A DNA stretch of 43,447 nt from Flavobacteriales bacterium (GTDB lineage: Bacteria > Bacteroidota > Bacteroidia > Flavobacteriales > Flavobacteriaceae). Location of the stretch: assembly GCA_027066365.1 (NCBI GenBank), contig JAMONV010000031.1, positions 1-43,447 on the forward strand, in the 5' to 3' direction. Positions 35,837-43,397 of the stretch are shown here, piece after piece (within the stretch, counting starts at the first letter, position 1; each line of letters begins with the position of its first letter). The notes under the pieces were generated by a model. That model saw only the letters and a list, made by a program, of their open reading frames with translations, was not told the origin of the DNA and ran no database searches. A program made the translations under genes and the position numbers.

Positions 35837-36095
35837 ATGCGCACCACCGGCCCTTCCAAGCGAATAAAACCGCGCTACACCCGTCACGTTCCCATACCGC
35901 CGGAACACAAACCTTTCCCGTGGAACGAAAAAGACACCGCTCCATTGGAAAAATACGTGTACCGTGTCCTTGCTTACGGCAACTTCCGGGACATAAAAAA
36001 ATTTGTTCCGCCATTACCCCGAAGCCGCTCACTATGTAGCCAACACCTACCCCGACCTGCACCGAGGCGTGCGGTATTGGATAAATGTTTGGTGA
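35837..36095 (+). pseudogene. Small helical protein gene broken by a one-base frameshift
   Basis: The frame from 35837 reads sensibly to YRVLAYGNFRDIKK, then degenerates. After a run of seven A residues at about 35994-36000, the next frame continues as LFRHYPEAAHYVANTYPDL and ends RYWINVW-stop at 36095. Joined, the product would be about 85 residues, with a pattern (VLxYGxxxDIxxLFxxYP) like small helical proteins seen beside toxin or restriction genes. One base too many in the A-run is the simplest explanation: real decay, or a sequencing error. Confidence 0.7.
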
Positions 36096-36142
36096 GAGGA
36101 GAAATGAACTCAAATTTTTTCCGGAAAAAATATCCTTTTCCC

Positions 36143-36150
36143 TATCTTTA
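36143..36150 (+). promoter_or_regulatory. Candidate -7 element of the WYL regulator gene
   Basis: TATCTTTA is one base off TAnnTTTG and lies 18 bp before the ATG at 36169. Confidence 0.4.
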
Positions 36151-36168
36151 ACCAAATTTTCCCCATCC

Positions 36169-37086
36169 ATGCCCAAGCAACATCTCAATGTCCTGTCGTA
36201 TGTGTACATTGTGGAATTTATCCGGCGGATGAATGAGCGGGAATATTATCCGAAAGTGGCGGAAATACGGGATTATTTGGCGAAAAAACTTGACGCGGAC
36301 CTAAGTAACCGAACGGTGCAACGTTACCTGAAAATCTTAAAAGACGAATTCTTTATCCCCCTGCAAAAATTAAAACATACGGGCGGATACCGGTTTGACC
36401 CGGCAAAGATGGACGATGAAACCGTCGCATTGCTCAAAAATTTGCAAATCATGGCCCAAGCGGAATATTTCCGGCAAATCTTGCGGCAATCGCCGGATTT
36501 TGTGCGGTATTTTTCATTTTCGCATACGCATTTTAAAGGCTTGGGCATTATGGACCAACTTATTCGTGCTATCCATGAACGCCGCACCGTTCGTATTGCC
36601 CATAAAAAATTCATCGACAAACAATCCAAAATTCGCACGGTGGAACCTTACTTTCTCAAAGAACACGATGGGCGCTGGTACTTGGTGGGCATGGACAAAG
36701 ATAAGGGGGAAATCCGAAATTTCGGAACCGAACGTATTGAAGGTGTAGATATCACACAAGAAACCTTCCTCGCGCCCGATTTAACGAAGCTGAAAGGCCG
36801 TTATCGCCATGTCGTTGGTCTGATGCTAAAAGAACCCGAAATTGTTCGATTGAAATTCGATTCATTTAAAAAACATTACTTTAAAACCGACCCGTGGCAC
36901 CCGGATTACGAAATTATCGAAGAAACAGAAGATTATATGATTGTCGATCTTTACGTGGGAATCAATTACGAATTGAAACAAAAGATTTTGGCATATTATT
37001 ACGGCGTAAAAGTACTTTATCCCGAAAGCCTGGCAAAGGATATCCGGGAAATTCTGCGGGAAACTTTGAGGAAATATGAGGAATGA
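36169..37086 (+). CDS. WYL-domain transcriptional regulator
   Basis: From the ATG at 36169 the protein has 305 residues: an N-terminal winged helix (LSNRTVQRYLKILKDEF as recognition helix), a WYL domain of Sm-like fold (HDGRWYLVGMDKDKGEIRNF holds the W-Y-L), and a C-terminal WCX dimerisation domain (YVGINYELKQKILAYYYGVKV). Regulators of this layout (BrxR, CapW) repress defence loci and sense nucleic acids. Its position directly before mcrB suggests it controls this cassette. The upstream in-frame ATG at 36085 would add 28 residues unlike the family. Confidence 0.88.
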   Translation: MPKQHLNVLSYVYIVEFIRRMNEREYYPKVAEIRDYLAKKLDADLSNRTVQRYLKILKDEFFIPLQKLKHTGGYRFDPAKMDDETVALLKNLQIMAQAEYFRQILRQSPDFVRYFSFSHTHFKGLGIMDQLIRAIHERRTVRIAHKKFIDKQSKIRTVEPYFLKEHDGRWYLVGMDKDKGEIRNFGTERIEGVDITQETFLAPDLTKLKGRYRHVVGLMLKEPEIVRLKFDSFKKHYFKTDPWHPDYEIIEETEDYMIVDLYVGINYELKQKILAYYYGVKVLYPESLAKDIREILRETLRKYEE

Positions 37087-37251
37087 TTTTGAGGGCACCG
37101 GGATTCGGCCGTTGGAATTTTGGAACGAAATAATTTTACAAAGATTTGATTTTCATTTTTATTGACATAAAATCATACCATGTACACAAGTAAAAGTAAA
37201 CATAAACATAAAAGTTTCCCAATTACGACACGTTTTGACGCAAACCCTTTC

Positions 37252-37259
37252 TATCTTTG
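37252..37259 (+). promoter_or_regulatory. -7 element of the mcrB operon
   Basis: TATCTTTG matches TAnnTTTG, 27 bp before the mcrB ATG. The 200-bp gap between the WYL gene and mcrB is AT-rich, with a GATTTT/AAAATC inverted repeat at about 37150-37175 and a run of 'taaacata' repeats, so it could also hold a WYL operator. Confidence 0.5.
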
Positions 37260-37286
37260 TTTCGTAAAATTTCAAATCCTTAGCCA

Positions 37287-39488
37287 ATGAAAGAAAAAAT
37301 CCGCAAACTCATTGAACAATACACGCAGTTTTTGCGCGAGAATCCCGGCAATCCGGACGAAGTGTACAAATGGGAAGCCATCATACATTTTCGCCGGCAC
37401 TGGAACCCGGAAGCGGAAAATTTTTGGGAAATGTTCCGCGAGGCTTTTCGGAAACATTATAATTTGGCGCATCATTTTGCCTTCAACTTCTTTAAAACCC
37501 TGGGCGAATATGACGATAAGAAATTGAAACATCTGATTTTAAGCCTCTACGACGAAAACACGGATTTAAAAACCCGCTTTTTTAGGCACAAGGAACTGGC
37601 GGATGCTTACATGCAGGAAATCAACGCCGCCAAAGGTACCGCCCACAAGCATTTTCAGGATGACCGCACCATCGCCTTCCTTCTGGCATTCCGTTACCCC
37701 GAAAAATATTACATCTATAAATCAACCGTGCATAAACACCTTTGCGAATATCTGGGCATTCCCAAGGTAAACGGCTTCTATAAACAATACCACCACTTTG
37801 CGGACCTTGGCGATGAATTTTTGCCGTATATCCGGCAAAACAAAGAATTGCAGGAGAGGGCCGCCGGCTTTATTCCGCCGGAATTTAAGTTTGATAGTAC
37901 GCTGCTGTTGTTTCAGGACATGGCATATCAAATGTTGGAAAAGAAAAAACGTAATAAAATGGACATTTTAGAAATTTTAAAAAATCCCGGAAACCGAAAG
38001 TTTTGGCAATATTCACCCGGCGAACAAGCCCGGAAATGGGATGAATTTTACGAAAAAGGAATCATGGGAATAGGTTGGGACGAAATCGGCGATTTAAGAC
38101 GGTATAAAAACAGACGGGAAATTGAGGAAGCTATTAAAGACGCTTATAATGAGCATGATAAAAACAAAATTCATGATTCTTTGGCGAATGACGAGTTTTT
38201 AAATTTAATGAAACCCGGCGATATCGTAATTGCCAAAAAAGGAATGAACAAATTAATCGGATACGGAATCGTAACGTCCGATTATATGTATGACTCCGAA
38301 CGGGATGAATATCAAAAAATCCGAAAAGTAAAATGGTTGAAAAAAGGTGAATGGTCGCCGCATAAGCCATTGGCAAGAAAAACCTTAACGGAAATTCAAG
38401 ATTTCAACGAGTTAAAAAAATACATTGAAATTATGGAAGACATCTATTTTGTAAACACGGACGAAACTAAACCTGTACAAAGTGTACGTCACCCCCTCAA
38501 CCAAATCCTCTACGGTCCGCCGGGAACAGGTAAAACTTATAAAACCAAAGAACTTGCCGTGAAAATTATCGATGGAACGGCGCCGAAAGACCGTGCGGCG
38601 CTTAACGAACGGTTTAACGAACTTCAAAATGCGGGACAAATCGGCTTTGTCAGCTTTCACCAAAGCATGAACTACGAGGACTTTATCGAAGGCATCAAAC
38701 CGGCCCTAAAAAATAACGAGGTGATTTACGAAATTCAAGACGGAATTTTTAAGCAAATAAGCGCCGGAGCCCGCCAAAATCCGGATAAGAAATTCGTCCT
38801 TATCATCGACGAAATCAACCGCGCCAACGTATCGGCCGTTTTCGGCGAACTGATAAGCCTGATAGAACCGGACAAACGCACCGGCCGGCCGGAAGCATTA
38901 GAAGCACACTTGCCTTACAGTAAAAAACGTTTCGGCGTTCCGGACAACCTGTATCTTATCGGCACCATGAACACCGCCGACCGCAGTGTGGAAGCATTGG
39001 ACACGGCCTTGCGCCGCCGCTTTTCTTTTATGGAATTGATGCCCGACCCGGCTCTTTTGCGCCAAAGGGAGAATGACGAGATTTTCCCGGGCATCCGCAA
39101 ATCGGATATTTTGGAAACCATCAACCGGCGTATCGAGGTGCTGTTGGACCGCGACCATACCATCGGGCATTCTTATTTCATGGATGCGAACACACCCGAA
39201 GAACTGGCAAGGATTTTTAACGATAAAATCCTTCCCTTACTACAAGAATATTTCTATGACGATTATGCCAAAATAGGGATGATTTTGGGCAAAACTTTTG
39301 TTTACAAAGAAAAAAATTCAAGAGATTTTGCCGATTTTGATACGGATTTTTATTTTGACATCAAAGAATATAAATACCGTTTAAGAAAGGCTTGTACAGG
39401 TGATAAAGAAGAATATCCTTGTGTGGATATTAAACAAGCCGTAACGGGTTTATTAAACGCTGGAAGCAAGTTAGAGGAAAAAGAGTGA
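37287..39488 (+). CDS. mcrB: McrB-type AAA+ GTPase of a modification-dependent restriction system
   Basis: McrB recognises modified DNA and, by GTP hydrolysis, drives the McrC nuclease. Domains: an N-terminal helical domain (1-215) with VYKWEAIIHFRRHWN and HFQDDRTIAFLLAFRYPEKYY; a middle EVE/PUA-like module (about 235-385: MGIGWDEIGDL...KPGDIVIAKKG...LIGYGIVTSDY), a type that reads modified bases; and the AAA+ motor with Walker A GPPGTGKT (410-417), Walker B FVLIIDEINRAN, the McrB signature MNTADRS (561-567) and LRRRF. The 733-residue length is larger than E. coli McrB (459). The middle module is more AT-rich than its surroundings. Four genes follow with overlapping ends. Confidence 0.92.
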   Translation: MKEKIRKLIEQYTQFLRENPGNPDEVYKWEAIIHFRRHWNPEAENFWEMFREAFRKHYNLAHHFAFNFFKTLGEYDDKKLKHLILSLYDENTDLKTRFFRHKELADAYMQEINAAKGTAHKHFQDDRTIAFLLAFRYPEKYYIYKSTVHKHLCEYLGIPKVNGFYKQYHHFADLGDEFLPYIRQNKELQERAAGFIPPEFKFDSTLLLFQDMAYQMLEKKKRNKMDILEILKNPGNRKFWQYSPGEQARKWDEFYEKGIMGIGWDEIGDLRRYKNRREIEEAIKDAYNEHDKNKIHDSLANDEFLNLMKPGDIVIAKKGMNKLIGYGIVTSDYMYDSERDEYQKIRKVKWLKKGEWSPHKPLARKTLTEIQDFNELKKYIEIMEDIYFVNTDETKPVQSVRHPLNQILYGPPGTGKTYKTKELAVKIIDGTAPKDRAALNERFNELQNAGQIGFVSFHQSMNYEDFIEGIKPALKNNEVIYEIQDGIFKQISAGARQNPDKKFVLIIDEINRANVSAVFGELISLIEPDKRTGRPEALEAHLPYSKKRFGVPDNLYLIGTMNTADRSVEALDTALRRRFSFMELMPDPALLRQRENDEIFPGIRKSDILETINRRIEVLLDRDHTIGHSYFMDANTPEELARIFNDKILPLLQEYFYDDYAKIGMILGKTFVYKEKNSRDFADFDTDFYFDIKEYKYRLRKACTGDKEEYPCVDIKQAVTGLLNAGSKLEEKE

Positions 39489-39982
39489 ATAATGCCCTTA
39501 TTCTAAAAAAATTAACCCATAAAAACCTTATGACTATACGAAAAATATTCAGCCTTCTTGGCGAAGGCGGTGATATTATCGGTTATGAAATAAAAGATAA
39601 CACCGGTAAAACACAAAAATTCAAATACAAAGTCGATGAATATTATGATGAGAAATTTAACTTTTCGCATACCGAAGAGGTGGAAACAAACGATTTTATA
39701 GATTTTTGGTTGTTTATGTTCGAAAAATATCCGCTATATAGATTTTATCCCGCATTTATAGCCGACGAATACAAAAAGGTGATAAAGAATGACTTTACAA
39801 TGGTAATTTTCAAAAACGATGCATATTCGGATATGCAAAAGGAAAGATGGCTAAAATTTTTCGGAGAAAGTCTTTCGGATTTTCGTTCTTTTGAAGAATT
39901 GGCTCCCGATGAAGTATGGGATGATACGCCCGGTATAGAGGCGGCTGAAAAATTAAAATTAACCGAATGGTATCAAATTTAA
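39485..39982 (+). CDS. Unknown 165-residue protein between mcrB and mcrC
   Basis: I do not recognise the family. A GTG at 39485 overlaps the mcrB stop; an ATG at 39530 (MTIRKIFSLLGEGGDIIGYE) is an alternative and may be the true start. The protein is soluble, aromatic-rich and acidic, with FWLFMFEKYPLYRFYPAF in the middle and an acidic segment before LTEWYQI at the end. The gene is AT-rich. Its end overlaps the next gene by 16 bp, so it belongs to the mcrBC transcript and may be an accessory subunit or immunity-type protein. Confidence 0.7.
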   Translation: MNNALILKKLTHKNLMTIRKIFSLLGEGGDIIGYEIKDNTGKTQKFKYKVDEYYDEKFNFSHTEEVETNDFIDFWLFMFEKYPLYRFYPAFIADEYKKVIKNDFTMVIFKNDAYSDMQKERWLKFFGESLSDFRSFEELAPDEVWDDTPGIEAAEKLKLTEWYQI

Positions 39983-40563
39983 CAAAAAGTTTAAACAAAA
40001 AATTAAATCGAACGGATAAGAAAACCATTGACGATTTTACGAAAATTGATGTTGAAAAATATAAGAATTCTTATACTTACCAACCCTGACTAACCGAAAA
40101 ATTAGACAATTTAAACGGCGACTTTGACCAAAATATCATTAATGAAATCGTTTTATGGAAATTAAACGCTATGTCCAACACGATGACAAAACACTGTACA
40201 TGGCTGAACAAAATAGACAGGGAAACCACGTCAATTAATGAGCAATTAACACGCGAAATATTACAAAAACTATTGAAAACAAAAGGAATAAGAATTGCTA
40301 TGGCTTCCACGATTTTACGTTTTAAAAATCTGCATATTTATCGGATTTTAGCCCAAAGGATTTACCGCTTTATTACGGTAGAAGAATCAAAATTGAAGAG
40401 TAATAAAGAAAAAGATATTGATGCTCAAATAGATAAATATTTGGAGTATTTAAAAAAATTGAAAAAAATTAGCAGGGAAAAAAATATTCCCTTTGAACAA
40501 TCCGACCGTATTTTATATGTAATGGATAAAATTATCAATAAAAATAAGAAAATTCAATACTAA
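39967..40563 (+). pseudogene. Decayed gene resembling a HhH-type DNA-glycosylase-like protein
   Basis: A frame from the ATG at 39967 to 40563 is interrupted by TGA at 40087-40089 and continues in the same frame. Between about 40157 and 40205 the +1 frame reads RYVQHDDKTLYM where the main frame reads odd sequence, as if one base were lost and another gained. The C-terminal part has KGIRIAMASTILRF then IYRILAQRIYRF, similar to the HhH-GPD pattern G-x-x-x-A-x-x-I-L ... (V/I)-D-x-x-(V/I)-x-R, but with Ala at the catalytic Asp. The end, IPFEQSDRILYVMDK, is intact. A shortened protein from 40171 (130 residues) could still be made. Family call is tentative. Confidence 0.55.
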
Positions 40564-41810
40564 TGCATATCATTCGGAAATACGAATACGAAAAACTGCA
40601 AATCGGCGAACAAGGTTTTAGTCAAAACCATTGGAAATCTTTGCTCAAACTCAATGAAAAGTTTGAAAATCGCTACTTCGACATTTTACATGAAGGCATC
40701 AAATTCCGCCAATATGTCGGCGTGATCCAAATCGATGATTTACTTATCGAAATCCATCCTAAGGCGGACAAACATTCCGGCAACACCGCATGGCGCAATG
40801 TGCTAATTCCTATGCTTATAAGGGCCGGATATTTGAACATTGAAACGGCCGGCGAAGCCTTCGTGCGGCGCCAACCCTTGAATCTGATACAAGTTTATTT
40901 TTCGTTATTCCTGAACCGTATGGAAGCGCTCATCCGTCAAGGACTGGTCAAACAATACCGGCAAGAAAGCGGCAATACCCGCGCTCTAAAAGGAAAATTG
41001 GAATTCGCCGCCCACTTGCGTCATAACTTGGTGCATCGCGAACGCTTCTACACCCGCCACCAAGTATATGATACGGACCATTTGCTGCATAAAGTACTGC
41101 GCCGGGCCGCCGAAATCGTGCGTGATTTTAGCCGCGGCACGTCCTTGTCCGGTTACAGCAAGCGTATTTTAACGGCTTTCCCCGAAATATCCACCGCTGT
41201 TACGAAATCATCGCTAAAAAAGGTGAAATTCAACCGTAAAACACGCCATTACGCTTCGGTTTGGGACTTGGCGCGCTTGATTATTCTCAATTTTTCGCCC
41301 GGTATCCGCGGCGGCAGTATGAAAATGTTATCACTCCTGTTCGACATGAACCTGTTATGGGAACAATACGTATTCCAATCCTTGTTGCATACCGTCCGCC
41401 GGCATCCCGTCTATGCGCATTTACGCATCAGCGCCCAAGAACCCAAACCCTTTACCGGACGGCATTACCTGCAACCGGACATCGTCATTCGCAATACCCG
41501 AACAGGCGAAACCCATATCATCGACACCAAATGGAAGCAACCCGAAAACAAAGAAGCATCCATAGCCGATTTGCGGCAGATGTACGTATATGCCCGCTAT
41601 TGGCAGGCCCGCAAAACCGTATTGCTTTATCCTTCGTCTGTGCCGGCCCCCGGCGAATTTCAAGTCTTTGTCCCCGCCCCCGGAGAAAAAGATGCTCCCA
41701 TTTTTTACAAAACCGCCTTTATTCCCGTCATTACGGCGGAAGGTGAATTGGATACGGAATTGGGCGAAAAGATTTTGGGATTGGTGGAATTTACATCACA
41801 AAAAAATTAG
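40563..41810 (+). CDS. mcrC: McrC nuclease subunit
   Basis: McrC joins McrB as the endonuclease. The N-terminal half matches the family (GVIQIDDLLIEIHPKA, MLIRAGYLNIE, LKGKLEFAAHLRHN with YDTDHLLHKVLRRA). The PD-(D/E)xK site is LQPDIVIR ... HIIDTKWK with Asp306, Asp321 and Lys323. At 415 residues it has the full fused form. Its ATG overlaps the TAA of the preceding frame (TAATG). GC-rich codon use resembles the McrB ends, unlike the AT-rich pair of genes before it. Confidence 0.92.
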   Translation: MHIIRKYEYEKLQIGEQGFSQNHWKSLLKLNEKFENRYFDILHEGIKFRQYVGVIQIDDLLIEIHPKADKHSGNTAWRNVLIPMLIRAGYLNIETAGEAFVRRQPLNLIQVYFSLFLNRMEALIRQGLVKQYRQESGNTRALKGKLEFAAHLRHNLVHRERFYTRHQVYDTDHLLHKVLRRAAEIVRDFSRGTSLSGYSKRILTAFPEISTAVTKSSLKKVKFNRKTRHYASVWDLARLIILNFSPGIRGGSMKMLSLLFDMNLLWEQYVFQSLLHTVRRHPVYAHLRISAQEPKPFTGRHYLQPDIVIRNTRTGETHIIDTKWKQPENKEASIADLRQMYVYARYWQARKTVLLYPSSVPAPGEFQVFVPAPGEKDAPIFYKTAFIPVITAEGELDTELGEKILGLVEFTSQKN

Positions 41811-41840
41811 CCATACCCCCCATAATGGAGGTGGGCTTTT
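41808..41840 (+). terminator. Probable terminator of the mcrBC operon
   Basis: AGCC and the following C-run pair with the G-run and GGCT (about 41808-41837), then TTTT. The hairpin overlaps the mcrC stop. Confidence 0.5.
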
Positions 41841-41846
41841 AAAAAC

Positions 41847-41875
41847 TTATCCGTCTAATGTTTATCCGTCTAATG
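41847..41875. repeat. Tandem duplication of a 14-15 bp unit
   Basis: TTATCCGTCTAATG occurs twice in tandem (41847-41860 and 41862-41875) with one extra T between. It lies between mcrC and the right flanking repeat, near the likely cassette edge. Confidence 0.8.
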
Positions 41876-41906
41876 TAATTATGCTTTTTCTTGCTTGGCT
41901 TGAGAA

Positions 41907-42123
41907 TTATCCTTCTGCTCCTTGTTTCGGAAAACGATTTTTCAGTCAAAATCTTACATTTTAATAAAAGCATCTACCACCATTCCCACCCCAATCGCCA
42001 CCGCCATACTCATCAAGGTGCCTATGAGGATGTATTCGGTACGCTTTCGTTGGCCGGCGCCGGTAAGGTCGCCGAAGCGGAATACGGATTTGGCGGCAAT
42101 CAGGAAGCCGATGGCGGTATATT
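41907..42123. repeat. Right copy of the direct repeat flanking the McrBC cassette
   Basis: It matches the left copy at 35549-35764 in a 28-bp block and a 163-bp core. This copy forms the 3' end and downstream flank of the intact DUF3307 gene. Confidence 0.9.
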
Positions 42124-42679
42124 GACCGGTAAGCACGAACGTAAGCGTAAGAAGGCGTTCTAAAAAACCGATATACATGCCGGCTTTTTCCAAGCTTTGT
42201 TCATCATCGTTTTCAGCAATTTCCCGGCGCCAGTCTTCCGTAAAATGCTTGATAAAATAGCCGGCCGGATGCAATACCGTCAAGTAAGCGGCCAGGATCC
42301 ACCATAGTTTTTCGTTATGCCAAATCTTTAACCGGGCTTGCCAAAGACCGCTCCATTCACCGTAAAACAAAGTGGCCAGTATCAACAAGCTCAAAAGATG
42401 AAGAATTTGATCCCATACAAACCGCCATGTGCCTCGCCAATAACCGGAAATCCAATCGATAAGGCCGTGGATGAAAAACACCGCCACCGGTAGCACAAAA
42501 TTTTTCCAATCTGCTACAAAAAAATAAGCCAAAGCGGCATGCACCAAGGAATGTTTGAATAGAGCGAAAAATTTTTTCTTTCGGTCCGTACCGGCCTTAT
42601 CCGCCACCCATTTGTCCGGCTGAAAAAGAAAATCGCCGAGCAGGTGGGCTACCAATAAGCGGGTGAAAATTTCAAGCAT
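41954..42679 (-). CDS. DUF3307 multi-pass membrane protein
   Basis: The 241-residue protein begins with the DUF3307 signature FTRLLVAHLLGDFLFQPDKWVADK and has LFKHSLVHAALAYFF, FFIHGLIDWISGYW, and about six hydrophobic segments with several conserved His and Asp that could bind metal or take part in catalysis within the membrane. Its ATG overlaps the SatD stop (ATGCTTGA), so the pair is translationally coupled. Its last 54 codons are duplicated at 35.6 kb. No biochemical role is known to me. Confidence 0.85.
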   Translation of the reverse strand: MLEIFTRLLVAHLLGDFLFQPDKWVADKAGTDRKKKFFALFKHSLVHAALAYFFVADWKNFVLPVAVFFIHGLIDWISGYWRGTWRFVWDQILHLLSLLILATLFYGEWSGLWQARLKIWHNEKLWWILAAYLTVLHPAGYFIKHFTEDWRREIAENDDEQSLEKAGMYIGFLERLLTLTFVLTGQYTAIGFLIAAKSVFRFGDLTGAGQRKRTEYILIGTLMSMAVAIGVGMVVDAFIKM

Positions 42680-43322
42680 TTTCTAAAATTTTCGGCATAA
42701 AATCTTGCTCGAAATAACGAATGTAAAAATCTATGGCATCGAAACGGGCTCTACGAAGTCGCTTATGGACGGCCGCTTGGGATATAGCCAAATGTTCCGC
42801 TATTTTGGTTTGGGACCATTTATACATCAGCCGTAAGTAAATCACCTCCGCCGCCGTGCGATGCCAATCCATGCCCTGGGCATCCGCCAAACGGTTCATC
42901 ACATCCGTCTGCCGGTTTGCTTCATCCCGTGCCGCCATTCGGATTTTTATCCGGTCATATTTTTTCATTTCTTCCAATGCACTACCCGCCAATACAAATG
43001 CCTCCCCTTGGGAAGTCTTAACCGTATTGCTTAAAAAATCTACCTTGCCGACACCTATGGCAACTCTTACATCCCATTTTTCGTTTTTCGGTGCGCGTGC
43101 CATTAATCCGGTGCGCAAAATATAAGCCACCCGTAAACTTTGAACCGGATTACTTAATAATCCCTGAAAACTGTCGCCACGATAGATTTCAAAGGGAAAT
43201 TCCACATCAAAACCGGTTTCAAGCTCCCGGAATATGCTTTCCATGGCCTTGATGAGGGCTTCTTTATCTCGGACTTTTTGCGATCGGATAATATCGCCGG
43301 TAATGGTCGCAAAATAATTCAT
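42672..43322 (-). CDS. SatD-family protein: cyclase-like N-terminus with C-terminal HTH
   Basis: The 216-residue protein matches SatD by its start (YFATITGDIIRSQKV). Residues 1-120 resemble a class III nucleotide cyclase by eye: Asp10 in the first strand, GDSF with Asp50 40 residues later, WDVRVAIGVGKVDF (83-96), GEAFVLAGSAL (106-116). The two Asp would be metal ligands, but the usual catalytic Asn and Arg are not obvious, so activity is uncertain. Residues 165-195 form a helix-turn-helix (WSQTKIAEHLAISQAAVHKR) like sigma-region-4. It probably regulates its own operon through the inverted repeat upstream. Cyclase likeness is my inference, not a database result. Confidence 0.8.
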   Translation of the reverse strand: MNYFATITGDIIRSQKVRDKEALIKAMESIFRELETGFDVEFPFEIYRGDSFQGLLSNPVQSLRVAYILRTGLMARAPKNEKWDVRVAIGVGKVDFLSNTVKTSQGEAFVLAGSALEEMKKYDRIKIRMAARDEANRQTDVMNRLADAQGMDWHRTAAEVIYLRLMYKWSQTKIAEHLAISQAAVHKRLRRARFDAIDFYIRYFEQDFMPKILENA

Positions 43323-43340
43323 ATAAGCATTTTAACCCTA

Positions 43341-43372
43341 CAAAGATAAATGTTTTATGCGATTTTTCCAAA
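43341..43372 (-). promoter_or_regulatory. Promoter of the SatD-DUF3307 operon
   Basis: On the minus strand, TTTG (43372-43369), 20 bp, then TATCTTTG (43348-43341), a full match to the Bacteroidota consensus. The expected leader is about 10-15 nt before the ATG at 43322. Confidence 0.7.
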
Positions 43373-43375
43373 TGA

Positions 43376-43397
43376 TTATAACCTTAATTAGTTATAA
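43376..43397. promoter_or_regulatory. Candidate operator: inverted repeat TTATAAC-N8-GTTATAA
   Basis: Perfect 7-bp arms 43376-43382 and 43391-43397 lie directly upstream of the SatD -33 element, with a further TTATAAT half-like site at 43421-43427. The SatD HTH or another regulator could bind here. Confidence 0.5.

Noticed and set aside
39967-40563. TGA at 40087 as a selenocysteine or recoded codon
   Set aside because: No selenocysteine insertion hairpin is visible after it, and a nearby frameshift pair suggests ordinary decay.
41261-41746. 161-residue frame inside mcrC
   Set aside because: It is a shifted frame of the clearly McrC-like gene and lacks domain patterns.
36169-41810. Cassette as a BREX or CBASS locus because of the WYL regulator
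   Set aside because: No PglX, BrxC, BrxL, cGAS-like or effector genes are present; the nuclease and GTPase are clearly McrBC.
35549-42123. Interpreting the flanking repeats as insertion-sequence termini or a target-site duplication
   Set aside because: The repeats are gene-derived, about 217 bp and 94% identical, in direct orientation; no inverted termini or transposase gene is present.
41922-42125. 67-residue plus-strand frame over the right repeat copy
   Set aside because: It is the shadow of the DUF3307 3' end on the opposite strand.
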